14,646 bases of DNA, taken from Desulfohalobiaceae bacterium (GTDB lineage Bacteria; Desulfobacterota; Desulfovibrionia; Desulfovibrionales; Desulfothermaceae). Within the stretch, counting starts at the first letter, position 1; each line of letters opens with the position of its first letter. Made by a program: the position numbers and the translations under genes. The notes beneath the pieces were generated by a model that was not told the DNA's origin, ran no database searches, and worked only from the letters and a program-made list of their open reading frames with translations. Below, piece after piece: positions 5,546-12,881 of the stretch. The stretch is taken from assembly GCA_021737525.1 (NCBI GenBank), contig JAIPDU010000020.1, positions 1 to 14,646 on the forward strand, written 5' to 3'.

Positions 5546-8024
5546 TGACCAGCTTCCCCGGAACGACCACGACTTTCTTGATCTCTTTGCCCTCCAGGTG
5601 ACGTTTCACGTTCTCCTGGTCCAGGGCGGCCTGCTTGATCTGCTCCTCGTCCGCGTCCGGGGCCACGGAGATCCTGCCCCGAAGCTTGCCGTTCACCTGG
5701 ACCACGATGAGGACCTCATCCTGTTTGAGGGCCTCGGGATCGTATTCCGGCCACTGGGCCTGGGCCAGGTGGCTTGCGTACCCCATCTGCGACCACAGCT
5801 CCTCGCAGATGTGCGGGGTCATGGGATAAAGCCCCAGAAGGGCCGTGGACCAAGCCGAGGAGAGCGCTGCCGGATCTCCCTCCCCGGAGCCCAGATCCTC
5901 CTTCCGGGAGCTGATCTCGTTAACCAGCTCCATAACCGAGGCGATGGCGGTATTGAACTGAAAGCGGTCCTCGATGTCCCGGGTAATGCGGTGCATGGTG
6001 CTGTGTTCCTTCCGCCGCAGGTCCCGCGCGGCCCGGGACAGCTCCATTCCCTCCATCCGGGCGCAGGCGCCCACCGGCCGAAGCTCGTTCCGCATCTCCC
6101 CGCCCAGGCGCCACATGCGGTGCAGGAACCTGTGCGCCCCTTCCACGCCCTGGTCGTTCCAGTCCAGGTCCTTTTCCGGAGGGGAGGCGAAAAGGGTAAA
6201 GAGCCGGGTGGTGTCCGCGCCGAAGCGCTGCAGCATATCCCCGGGATCCACGACGTTGCCCTTGGACTTGCTCATCTTGGCCCCGTCCTTGAGGACCATG
6301 CCCTGGGTCAGCAACTGGGCGAAGGGCTCGTCGATCCCCATGTATCCCAGGTCGCGCAGGGCCTTGGTGAAGAAACGGGCGTAGAGCAGATGCAGCACCG
6401 CATGCTCGATCCCGCCGATATACTGATCCACCGGGAGCCAATAGTCCAGGGCCCGGCGATGGAAGGGAGCGCCGTGCTCCCGGGCCCGGGTGTAGCGCGC
6501 GAAATACCAGCTCGACTCCACAAAGGTGTCCATGGTGTCCGTTTCCCGCTGCGCGGGACCGCCGCAGGCGGGGCACGAGGTGTGCACGAAGGCCTCGCTG
6601 TCCGCAAGGGAAGCTCCCCCCTCGGCCTGCATGCTCACATCCAGGGGGAGCTCCACCGGAAGGTCCTCCTCCGGAACCGGCTGCTCCCCGCAGCGCTCGC
6701 AGTAGACCACCGGAATGGGGGCGCCCCAGTAGCGCTGTCTGGAAATATTCCAGTCCCGCAGTCTGTACTGGACCGACTTCCGACCCAGCCCCATGGTCTC
6801 CAGCTCAGCGGTGATGGCCTCCTTTGCGGACTCGAAATACATGTCGGAGAACCTGCCCGAGCGGACCAGAAAGCCCGGTCCGGGGTAGGCCTGCTCCATC
6901 TCCGGATTCTCCAGATCCTCGCCGCTTTCGGGCCGGACAACACAGCGAATGGGCAATCCGTACTTCCGGGCGAACTCGAAATCCCTCTGGTCGTGGCCCG
7001 GGACCGCCATGACCGCGCCGGTCCCGTATTCCATGAGCACGAAATTGGCCACGTAGATGGGCATGGATTCCCCGGTCATGGGATTGCGGCAGTAGGCGCC
7101 GGTAAAAACCCCGACCTTCTCCCCCTCCTCGGACTCGCGGCTGTGGGGATCCTCCTCGCGCATGCGCTCCGCTTCCCGCAGGACGCGTTCCCGATCCCCG
7201 CCTTCCGGAAGGAGCTGCTCCAGCCGGGGATACTCCGGTGCCAGGCTCATGAAGGTCGCCCCGAACAGGGTGTCCGGCCTGGTGGTGAAGACCCTGATGC
7301 TCTCCTCCGAGCCCTGGACCGGAAAGTCGATCTCCGCGCCCTCGCTGCGGCCGATCCAATTGCGCTGCATGGCGATCACCCGCTCCGGCCAGCCCTGTTG
7401 CAGGGTGTCCAGATCCCGGAGCAGCTCTTCCGCATACTCGGTAATCCGGATAAACCACTGCTTCAGGGAGCGCTCCTGGACCTTGGAGTCGCAGCGCCAG
7501 CACTGCCCGTCCTCCACCTGCTCGTTGGCCAGGACGGTTCGACAGCTGGGACACCAATTGACCGGGGCGGTCCTGCGATAGACCAACCCCCGCTGCCAGA
7601 GCTGGAGGAAAAAGAGCTGCTCCCAGCGGTAGTACTCCGGATCGCAGGTGGCGAACTCCCGATCCCAGTCCAGGGAATAGCCCAGGCGTTTGAGTTGATC
7701 CCGCATTTCATCGATATTGGCGTAGGTCCATTCCGCGGGATGGGTTCCGTGCTCGATCGCCGCGTTCTCCGCCGGGAGGCCGAAGGCGTCCCAGCCCATG
7801 GGATGCAGGACGTTGTATCCGCTCATCCACATATAGCGGGCGATCACGTCGCCGATGGTGTAGACCCGGACATGCCCCATGTGGATCCGGCCGGAAGGAT
7901 AGGGGAACATCTCCAGGACATAGTACTTGCTTCTGTCCGGATCCTCCCTGGCGGCGAAATACTTCGCCTCCTCCCAGATCGCTTGCCACTTGCGCTCCAC
8001 CTCAGCCGGGCTGTAATCCTGCAT
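5529..8024 (-). CDS. leuS: Leucyl-tRNA synthetase
   Basis: Class I aminoacyl-tRNA synthetase charging tRNA-Leu. The 831-residue protein has the HIGH-type signature HMGH at 48-51 (in PYPSGRIHMGH) and the second ATP motif KMSKSKGN at 583-590. The editing (CP1) domain carries TTRPDTLFGAT (247-257) and MEYGTGAVMAVPGHDQRD (331-348) with its conserved Asp, so post-transfer editing should work. Two Cys pairs, CPSC/CWRC (158-161, 175-178) and CERC/CPAC (442-445, 484-487), could bind zinc. The tRNA-binding and C-terminal domain ends with VQVNGKLRG and KKVVVVPGKLVNVVL. I use the ATG at 8024, which has GAGGA 8 bases upstream; a TTG two codons earlier (8030) would leave only 2 bases after that site. The gap to nusB is 372 bases, mostly a repeat element. 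Confidence 0.98.
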   Translation of the reverse strand: MQDYSPAEVERKWQAIWEEAKYFAAREDPDRSKYYVLEMFPYPSGRIHMGHVRVYTIGDVIARYMWMSGYNVLHPMGWDAFGLPAENAAIEHGTHPAEWTYANIDEMRDQLKRLGYSLDWDREFATCDPEYYRWEQLFFLQLWQRGLVYRRTAPVNWCPSCRTVLANEQVEDGQCWRCDSKVQERSLKQWFIRITEYAEELLRDLDTLQQGWPERVIAMQRNWIGRSEGAEIDFPVQGSEESIRVFTTRPDTLFGATFMSLAPEYPRLEQLLPEGGDRERVLREAERMREEDPHSRESEEGEKVGVFTGAYCRNPMTGESMPIYVANFVLMEYGTGAVMAVPGHDQRDFEFARKYGLPIRCVVRPESGEDLENPEMEQAYPGPGFLVRSGRFSDMYFESAKEAITAELETMGLGRKSVQYRLRDWNISRQRYWGAPIPVVYCERCGEQPVPEEDLPVELPLDVSMQAEGGASLADSEAFVHTSCPACGGPAQRETDTMDTFVESSWYFARYTRAREHGAPFHRRALDYWLPVDQYIGGIEHAVLHLLYARFFTKALRDLGYMGIDEPFAQLLTQGMVLKDGAKMSKSKGNVVDPGDMLQRFGADTTRLFTLFASPPEKDLDWNDQGVEGAHRFLHRMWRLGGEMRNELRPVGACARMEGMELSRAARDLRRKEHSTMHRITRDIEDRFQFNTAIASVMELVNEISSRKEDLGSGEGDPAALSSAWSTALLGLYPMTPHICEELWSQMGYASHLAQAQWPEYDPEALKQDEVLIVVQVNGKLRGRISVAPDADEEQIKQAALDQENVKRHLEGKEIKKVVVVPGKLVNVVLT

Positions 8025-8067
8025 GCGCAATGTCCTCGCCTCGTTGTCCGTTTAACGTCCTGCTAAT

Positions 8068-8397
8068 GTCGTGTCCGACAAAAAAAGCATAATCAATAAT
8101 CGGTTGAAAGATCTTTTGCAGAAATCCATCGCGGGGTATTTTTTAACTATTCAGCGTAGGTTCTGTCGATTTTCTTCGCTCGTCACGTGGGGGAAACCCG
8201 ACCGTGATAATGCTCGCGCTTTGGAAAAAACTGATATTTATCTCACTTAGAATGGCGTAAGGAATCTGCAACCACGAAGAGTCGGGTGGGGGCAGGGATG
8301 CCCCCGCGTGACGAGCGTTAGAAAATCCAGAACCGGAGCTGCGAAGTTAAAAAATACCCCGCGATGGATTTTTTTATTCTTATTTCACGGACACGAC
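8068..8397. mobile_element. MITE-like palindromic element between nusB and leuS
   Basis: The gap between leuS and nusB (8025-8396) holds no gene but a structured element. It begins GTCGTGTCCG (8068-8077) and ends with the reverse complement CGGACACGAC (8388-8397). Inside, 8122-8148 and 8345-8371 are perfect 27-bp inverted repeats, and the pairing continues with small gaps through GGTTCTG, GATTTTCT and CGCTCGTCACG to about 8195 and 8300. The centre (about 8205-8285) is unique. A small hairpin GGGGGC-AGGGAT-GCCCCC lies at 8288-8305. TA flanks both ends (TA at 8064-8065, two bases before the terminal repeat, and TA at 8398-8399), which would suit a TA-targeting family such as IS630/Tc1-mariner; that assignment is inference. 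There is no transposase. The right end overlaps the first base of the nusB stop codon as written on the plus strand. Confidence 0.75.
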
Positions 8398-8897
8398 TAG
8401 TCCGCGCCCACTGGCTCGGGCTCTTGCCCGTCGTCCTCGCTCGTCTTGAGCTGCCCTGTCCTGATCTTTTCCGCAGCTGCGTCCAGGATGCCGTTTACAA
8501 AGCGGCTCGACTTCTCGTCCCCGAATTTCTTGCTCAGCTCGATCCCTTCGTTGATCCCCACTTTCACCGGAATATCGTAACGGTAGAGCATCTCGTACAG
8601 AGCGAGACGGAGTATGGTCAGCTCGATGCGCGCAATCCGGTCCAAGCGCCAGTTTTGGGAGAAGCCCATGATCACCTCGTCCAGCTCCTCCAGGTTGTCC
8701 ACGACCCCGGAAATAAGCCCCCAGGCAAAGGAGTTGGCCAATTCGCTCCGGGGCCCGCTCTCGCGCACCTTCACGAAATTCTCAAAGGTCTTTTGCACGC
8801 ATTCCTTTTGGGGCTCGGGAGAAAAATTGCATCCGAAAAGGACCTGGAAGGCCCTTTCCCGGCCCTGTCTTCTGGGACTCTTTTTGCTTTTGCTCAT
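8397..8897 (-). CDS. nusB: Transcription antitermination factor NusB
   Basis: RNA-binding factor that, with NusE (S10), helps RNA polymerase read through rRNA operons. The 166-residue all-helical protein has the NusB start (RRQGRERAFQVLF, residues 9-21), the central helix block NWRLDRIARIELTILRLALYEMLY (82-105) and the family signature INEGIELSKKFG...RFVNGILD (115-139). The start is the ATG at 8897: conserved sequence begins just after it and AGG lies about 9 bases upstream. An open frame reaches back to 8987 but has no family similarity. The acidic tail (SEDDGQEPEPVGAD) is variable in the family. It follows ribH after 112 bases, the common ribH-nusB pairing. Its TAG stop directly abuts the repeat element. 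Confidence 0.95.
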   Translation of the reverse strand: MSKSKKSPRRQGRERAFQVLFGCNFSPEPQKECVQKTFENFVKVRESGPRSELANSFAWGLISGVVDNLEELDEVIMGFSQNWRLDRIARIELTILRLALYEMLYRYDIPVKVGINEGIELSKKFGDEKSSRFVNGILDAAAEKIRTGQLKTSEDDGQEPEPVGAD

Positions 8898-8910
8898 GCC
8901 TTCCGACCTA

Positions 8911-8932
8911 TGCCCGGTGTAATCCCCGGGCA
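8911..8932. repeat. Small hairpin in the ribH-nusB gap
   Basis: TGCCCGG (8911-8917) and CCGGGCA (8926-8932) form a 7-bp stem with an 8-base loop, just before the nusB ribosome binding site. There is no U-rich tail, so it is not a terminator. Confidence 0.45.
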
Positions 8933-9009
8933 ATGTTTGTCCCGTCCCTTTACCTGATAGTTTGAGCTTTTTGCAGCAACCCGGCAATCGGGAGATTCGT
9001 GGCGCATTG

Positions 9010-9480
9010 CTAAATCTGGGCCAGCACCCGCACCGTCTCCAGAACCGCGTGAGCCGCTTCCGCGCCCTTGTTGCCCGCCTTGCTTCCGGCCCGCTCTATG
9101 GCCTGCTCCAAGCTGTCCGTGGTCAGGATGCCGTAGCCCACGGGCACGCCGTACTGGATGGATACGTTGGCCAGCCCCTTGCTCACTTCTGCGGCAACGT
9201 AGTCGAAATGCGGCGTGGCACCCCGGATGATCGCTCCCAGACAGATAATGCCGTCGTAGCCGCCCTTGTCCATGAGCTTCTTGACCACCACCGGCATCTC
9301 GAAGGAGCCGGGGACCCGGATCAGCTCCAGCTGGGAACGATCCGCGCCGTGCCGGACCAGATAATCCTCCGCCCCGTTGATCAGCCTATCCACGATGAAG
9401 TCGTTGAACCGGCTCGCCACTAGCGCGAACCTGAGGCCCTCCGCCCGGAGCTGTCCCTCTATGGCTTCAAGCTGACTCAT
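9010..9480 (-). CDS. ribH: 6,7-dimethyl-8-ribityllumazine synthase
   Basis: Joins 5-amino-6-ribitylaminouracil and 3,4-dihydroxy-2-butanone 4-phosphate to give lumazine, the penultimate step of riboflavin synthesis. At 156 residues it has family length. Key sites are visible: SRFN (23-26) for ring stacking, the VPGSFE loop (56-61), GAIIRGATPHFDYV (82-95) with the catalytic His91, and GVPVGYGILTTDSLEQAIERAG (111-132). The C-terminal KAGNKGAEAAHAVLE helix is also typical. The ATG overlaps the end of ribBA by 14 bases, and a strong AGGAGG (9486-9491) lies 5 bases upstream inside ribBA, so translation is probably coupled. Confidence 0.97.
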   Translation of the reverse strand: MSQLEAIEGQLRAEGLRFALVASRFNDFIVDRLINGAEDYLVRHGADRSQLELIRVPGSFEMPVVVKKLMDKGGYDGIICLGAIIRGATPHFDYVAAEVSKGLANVSIQYGVPVGYGILTTDSLEQAIERAGSKAGNKGAEAAHAVLETVRVLAQI

Positions 9481-10711
9481 GTCCGCCTCCTTGCTCCTGG
9501 GCCGTTTCTTCGCTGACCTGCAGCATATGACCCATTTTTTCCTTCTTGGCCCGCAGATACATCTTATTGTTCTCGTTGACCGGGCACTCCGTGGCCACGC
9601 GTTCCGTCACCTCCACCCCATAGCCCTCCAGGCCCACGATCTTCTTGGGATTGTTGGTGATGAGCCGCATCTTCCGAACGCCCAGATGGACCAGTATCTG
9701 GGCCCCGATCCCGTATTCGCGCAGGTCGGGGTTGAATCCCAGGGCGAGGTTGGCCTCCACCGTGTCCTTGCCCTCGTCCTGGAGGTGATAGGCCTTGATC
9801 TTGTTCCCCAGGCCGATTCCCCGGCCCTCCTGCCGCATATAGAGCAGGATCCCCTGCCCCTCGCGCGCGATCATGGCCATGGATTCCTGCAGTTGGGATC
9901 CGCAGTCGCAGCGCTGGCTGCCGAAGACGTCCCCGGTGAGGCACTCGCTGTGCACCCGGACCAACACGGAGTCCTCCTCCCTGATCTCGCCCTTGACCAG
10001 GGCGATATGGGTGAACTCGTCCGTCTGGCTCTTGTAGGCCACCGCGCGGAAATAGCCGTGACGCGTGGGCAGCTGGGCCTCCCCCACCTGCTCCACCAGG
10101 GAGTCGAACTTGGAGCGGTAGGCGATCATGTCCTCGATGGTGGCGATATTCAGGCCGCTCTCCGCGGAGAACCTCTCCAGATCGGGCATGCGGGCCATGG
10201 TTCCGTCGTCGCACATGATCTCGCAGATCACGGCCGCGGGCTTGAGTCCCGCCAGCCTGGCCAAATCCACGCTCCCCTCGGTCTGTCCGGCCCGGACGAG
10301 CACCCCTCCTTCCCGGGCCCGCAGGGGAAAGACGTGGCCCGGCGTGGAGATATCCTCCGGGCCGCTGTCGTCATGGACCGCCTTCCGGATCGTGGTGGCC
10401 CGGTCATGGGCGGAGATCCCCGTGGTCACACCTTCCGCCGCCTCGATGGACACGGTGAAGGCCGTCCCGAAGCGGGATTCGTTCCGGCGCGGCTGCATGG
10501 GCAACTGGAGCGTCTCCACCCGTTCCGGCCCCAGGGCCAGACAGATCAGGCCCCTGCCGTACTTGGCCATGAAGTTGATGGCCTCGGGAGTCACGTGCTC
10601 TGCCGCAATGACCAGATCGCCCTCGTTCTCCCGATCCTCGTCGTCCACCAGGATCACCATGCGCCCCTGCCGGATATCCTCTATGGCTTCCTCTACCTTG
10701 CAAACTCCCAT
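9467..10711 (-). CDS. ribBA: Bifunctional DHBP synthase / GTP cyclohydrolase II
   Basis: Supplies both precursors of riboflavin: the RibB half converts ribulose 5-phosphate to 3,4-dihydroxy-2-butanone 4-phosphate, and the RibA half opens GTP. The protein has 414 residues. RibB domain (1 to about 200): DDEDRENEGD (23-32), STPGHVFPLRA (122-132) with His126, and RAGQTEGSVDL (140-150), where the usual His of GHTE is Gln143. RibA domain (about 205-400): the zinc site C257, C268, C270 (SECLTGDVFGSQRCDCG), MRQEGRGIGLG (292-302), TNNPKKI (352-358) and the conserved end ECPVNENNKMYL. The ATG at 10711 is chosen because GGAGAG lies close upstream and conserved sequence starts there; the open frame runs back to 11113 only through repeats. 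The spacer before it carries heptad repeats. Confidence 0.96.
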   Translation of the reverse strand: MGVCKVEEAIEDIRQGRMVILVDDEDRENEGDLVIAAEHVTPEAINFMAKYGRGLICLALGPERVETLQLPMQPRRNESRFGTAFTVSIEAAEGVTTGISAHDRATTIRKAVHDDSGPEDISTPGHVFPLRAREGGVLVRAGQTEGSVDLARLAGLKPAAVICEIMCDDGTMARMPDLERFSAESGLNIATIEDMIAYRSKFDSLVEQVGEAQLPTRHGYFRAVAYKSQTDEFTHIALVKGEIREEDSVLVRVHSECLTGDVFGSQRCDCGSQLQESMAMIAREGQGILLYMRQEGRGIGLGNKIKAYHLQDEGKDTVEANLALGFNPDLREYGIGAQILVHLGVRKMRLITNNPKKIVGLEGYGVEVTERVATECPVNENNKMYLRAKKEKMGHMLQVSEETAQEQGGGHESA

Positions 10712-10729
10712 AATTCTCTCCGTGATATC

Positions 10730-10757
10730 AGAGGTCAGAGATCGGAGGTCGGAGGTC
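10730..10757. repeat. Heptanucleotide repeat, left cluster (before ribBA)
   Basis: Four 7-base units in a row on the plus strand, AGAGGTC, AGAGATC, GGAGGTC, GGAGGTC, begin 18 bases upstream of the ribBA start. Consensus RGAGRTC. The cluster is the inverted counterpart of the one at 10924-10979: 10734-10750 and 10945-10961 can pair at 16 of 17 positions. Confidence 0.8.
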
Positions 10758-10923
10758 GGATCAAGATGAACATTCCGAGATCCCGAACTCCATGGGCTTT
10801 CGGTCATCCTCGAACACTCTTCCGTTTCTTCTTCTCCGTTGCTCCCCCCGGGAACCTCAACCCTTCTGCCTCGCTTTTCCTGCCGTGATGCCCTGTCCTC
10901 TGAGATCGTTCCCTGTTCTCTCT

Positions 10924-10979
10924 GTCCTCCGATCTCCGACTTCAGACCTCCGATCTCCGACCTTTGTCCTCTGTCTACT
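10924..10979. repeat. Heptanucleotide repeat, right cluster (after ribE)
   Basis: Eight 7-base units on the plus strand: GTCCTCC, GATCTCC, GACTTCA, GACCTCC, GATCTCC, GACCTTT, GTCCTCT, GTCTACT. They are the reverse complement type of the left cluster. The last unit covers the ribE stop codon (10975-10977). Diverged units (GTCCTCT, GTTCTCT) continue toward 10895 out of register. The unit length is not a multiple of three, so this is not coding sequence. Confidence 0.8.
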
Positions 10980-11625
10980 GGAAACCGTATCTTTGCAGAA
11001 AATCCCAGGAAATCCCCTCTTCCTCGCCCTCCCCGCTCCACGGGCCGAGCATGCGCCGAACGTACTTCCCGATGATATCGAACTCGAGGTTCACCTGCAC
11101 GGCGCGGGCCCATTTCGCGGCTGTGGTCTGATCAAAGGTGGCGGGAATGAGGTTCACTTCCAGAAAGCCGGCCCCGCAACGGGTGATGGTCAGACTGATC
11201 CCGTCCAGGGCAACGGACCCCTTGTCCACGACCAGAGCGGACCAGGAGCGGGGAAAAACGATGCGCACCTTCCTGGATTCCCCAGCGGTGACGACGGATT
11301 CCACCTCTCCCAGGCAGTCCACATGACCGCTCACGAAGTGTCCCCCCATCCGGTCCCCCACAGCCAGGGCCCGTTCCAGATTGACCTGGTCACCTCGCTG
11401 CAGACGGCCCAGATTGGTCGCCGCCAGGGTCTCCTGCGAGGCGTAGGCAGCGAAGCCCTCGCCCGCGAAGGATTCCGCGGTGAGGCACGCGCCGTTGACG
11501 CTGATGCTCTCTCCCCGCCGCAAATCGGCGAAGGAATCGCTGGGCACGATCCACAGCCGCGCCTCCTTCCCCCGCCGCCGGATTTCCGTCAGCTGGCCCG
11601 TGGTTTCGATAAGGCCGGTAAACAC
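10975..11625 (-). CDS. ribE: Riboflavin synthase alpha chain
   Basis: Dismutates two lumazines into riboflavin and 5-amino-6-ribitylaminouracil, the last step of the pathway. The 216 residues show the two-fold repeated lumazine-binding barrels. Domain 1 starts MFTGLIETTG and has SISVNGACLT (40-49) with Cys47. Domain 2 begins near GGHFVSGHVD (94-103) with His101 and has SVALDGISLTI (137-147). The trimerisation helix near 180-193 (EFDIIGKYVRRML) precedes a short variable tail ending QRYGFQ. The start codon is GTG (11625), with GGGAG 6 bases upstream, 3 bases after the ribD stop, indicating tight coupling with ribD. In E. coli nomenclature this gene is called ribC or ribE. Confidence 0.96.
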   Translation of the reverse strand: MFTGLIETTGQLTEIRRRGKEARLWIVPSDSFADLRRGESISVNGACLTAESFAGEGFAAYASQETLAATNLGRLQRGDQVNLERALAVGDRMGGHFVSGHVDCLGEVESVVTAGESRKVRIVFPRSWSALVVDKGSVALDGISLTITRCGAGFLEVNLIPATFDQTTAAKWARAVQVNLEFDIIGKYVRRMLGPWSGEGEEEGISWDFLQRYGFQ

Positions 11626-11628
11626 GAA

Positions 11629-12795
11629 TCACTCCCCGCGCGACGGATTGCCGCTCTGCTGCCTGTTATCCTCTTCAGGGGACGGCAACAGGGTTATCTT
11701 AAGGTCACGACCGATCCCGCGATAATCCACAATCCGGTAGGAAAGCGCCTGCTGCATCTCCTCCACGGATCTGCCGGCGAAGGCGCTGCGGCCCTGTTCG
11801 TCACCCAGGATCCTGGGGGCCAGGAAATAAACGATCTCGTCCGCCAGGCCCTGCTGGCAGAGACTCAGGGCCAGATGTCCCCCGCCCTCGCACAGGAGAT
11901 AATAGCAGGCATGCTCCCGGTACAAACGCCTGAGCCCGCTCGCCAGGTCGAATCCGCAACCGGAGAGACCCTCCAGGGGCCAGACCCCGACTCCGAGGGA
12001 CCTGAGCCGCTCCGCTGCGTTTCCCTCGGCCTGCCCGGGCGTGGTCCAGATGATGGTCTCCCCCGGCCTGTTGCGGAGGAGGAAGAGACCGTCCTCCGGA
12101 TCCGGGAGGCGGCTGGTGGCCACCACCGCAAGCTTTCCCTGGCTCGTCTGCTCCTGCCCGCCTCCGCGGGGCGTGAGTTGCGGATCGTCCTCGTACAGGG
12201 TATTGCCGCCCACGAGCACCGCCTGGGAGCCCTGTCGAAGACGATGCACCTCCTGCCGGGCCTCGCGGGAGCTCACCCAGGCCGAGTCGCCGCTTCGGGT
12301 GGCGATCCGGCCGTCCAGGGTCGCGGCCAGCTTGAGCCGAACATGGGGACGCTCTTGCACATGCCAGCACTCGAAGTCGCGGATGAGATCGCGGCAGGCC
12401 TGCTCCGCGATCCCCGTCTCCACCAGGACCCCGCTTTCGCGCAGGAACTGCGCTCCCCCGCCCCTGGCCCTGGGGTTGGGATCGGCGGTTCCCACATAGA
12501 CCCGCTCAATGCCGGCATCCAGGATGGCCCGCGTGCAAGGGGGCGTCGCTCCGTGGTGATTGCATGGCTCCAGGGTAACAAAAAGGCTGGCTCCCCGGGG
12601 ATCGCGCCCAGCCTCGCGAGCGCTTTCCAAAGCCATGACTTCGGCGTGCGGCCTCCCGCGGGCCTCGTGCCAACCCTGGCCGATGACCTCGCCGTTCTTG
12701 ACCAGCACGGCGCCGACACAGGGATTGGGCGCGGTATTTCCCCGCCCCTTTCGGGCCAGGCTCGCAGCCCGGTGCATCAAGTCCCTGCTAGACAT
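11629..12795 (-). CDS. ribD: Bifunctional riboflavin deaminase/reductase RibD
   Basis: Second and third steps after GTP ring opening: deamination of the diaminopyrimidine and reduction of its ribosyl chain with NADPH. The 388-residue protein has an N-terminal zinc deaminase domain with NPCVGAVLV (24-32), HAE at 50-52, and LEPCNHHGATPPC (75-87) supplying Cys78 and Cys87. The C-terminal reductase domain starts around residue 150 with RPHVRLKLAATLDGRIA, followed by SAWVSS, VLVGGNTLYEDDPQLTPR (193-210) and the GGG near 304-306. The ATG at 12795 is used because the RibD family begins there and GAAGGGAA lies just upstream; the frame is open to 13182 but that part overlaps the deaminase gene. ribE follows after 3 bases. 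Confidence 0.96.
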   Translation of the reverse strand: MSSRDLMHRAASLARKGRGNTAPNPCVGAVLVKNGEVIGQGWHEARGRPHAEVMALESAREAGRDPRGASLFVTLEPCNHHGATPPCTRAILDAGIERVYVGTADPNPRARGGGAQFLRESGVLVETGIAEQACRDLIRDFECWHVQERPHVRLKLAATLDGRIATRSGDSAWVSSREARQEVHRLRQGSQAVLVGGNTLYEDDPQLTPRGGGQEQTSQGKLAVVATSRLPDPEDGLFLLRNRPGETIIWTTPGQAEGNAAERLRSLGVGVWPLEGLSGCGFDLASGLRRLYREHACYYLLCEGGGHLALSLCQQGLADEIVYFLAPRILGDEQGRSAFAGRSVEEMQQALSYRIVDYRGIGRDLKITLLPSPEEDNRQQSGNPSRGE

Positions 12796-12811
12796 TTCCC
12801 TTCTCGCGGCC

Positions 12812-12851
12812 CCGCTCCGGGATGTCCCAGACAAGCCATATCCCGGAACGG
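12812..12851. repeat. Hairpin in the ribD leader
   Basis: CCGCTCCGGGAT (12812-12823) pairs with ATCCCGGAACGG (12840-12851) over 12 positions with one mismatch, with a 16-base loop. It sits between the deaminase gene and ribD, about 16 bases before the ribD ATG. There is no U-tract after it on the minus strand, and the conserved sequence blocks of an FMN riboswitch are absent. Just beyond lies TCCGGATCCGGA (12858-12869), a perfect 12-bp palindrome. Confidence 0.6.
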
Positions 12852-12881
12852 AAAAGGTCCGGATCCGGATCGAAAAACCTG

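Noticed and set aside
8025..8030. TTG start for leuS two codons upstream
   Set aside because: Only 2 bases would separate it from GAGGA; the ATG at 8024 has proper spacing.
8898..8987. N-terminal extension of NusB by 30 residues
   Set aside because: No family similarity; it contains the hairpin at 8911-8932 and the conserved part starts at 8897.
10712..11113. N-terminal extension of RibBA by 134 residues
   Set aside because: The extension runs through the heptad repeats and into ribE, has low-complexity sequence, and a good ribosome binding site precedes the ATG at 10711 where the family begins.
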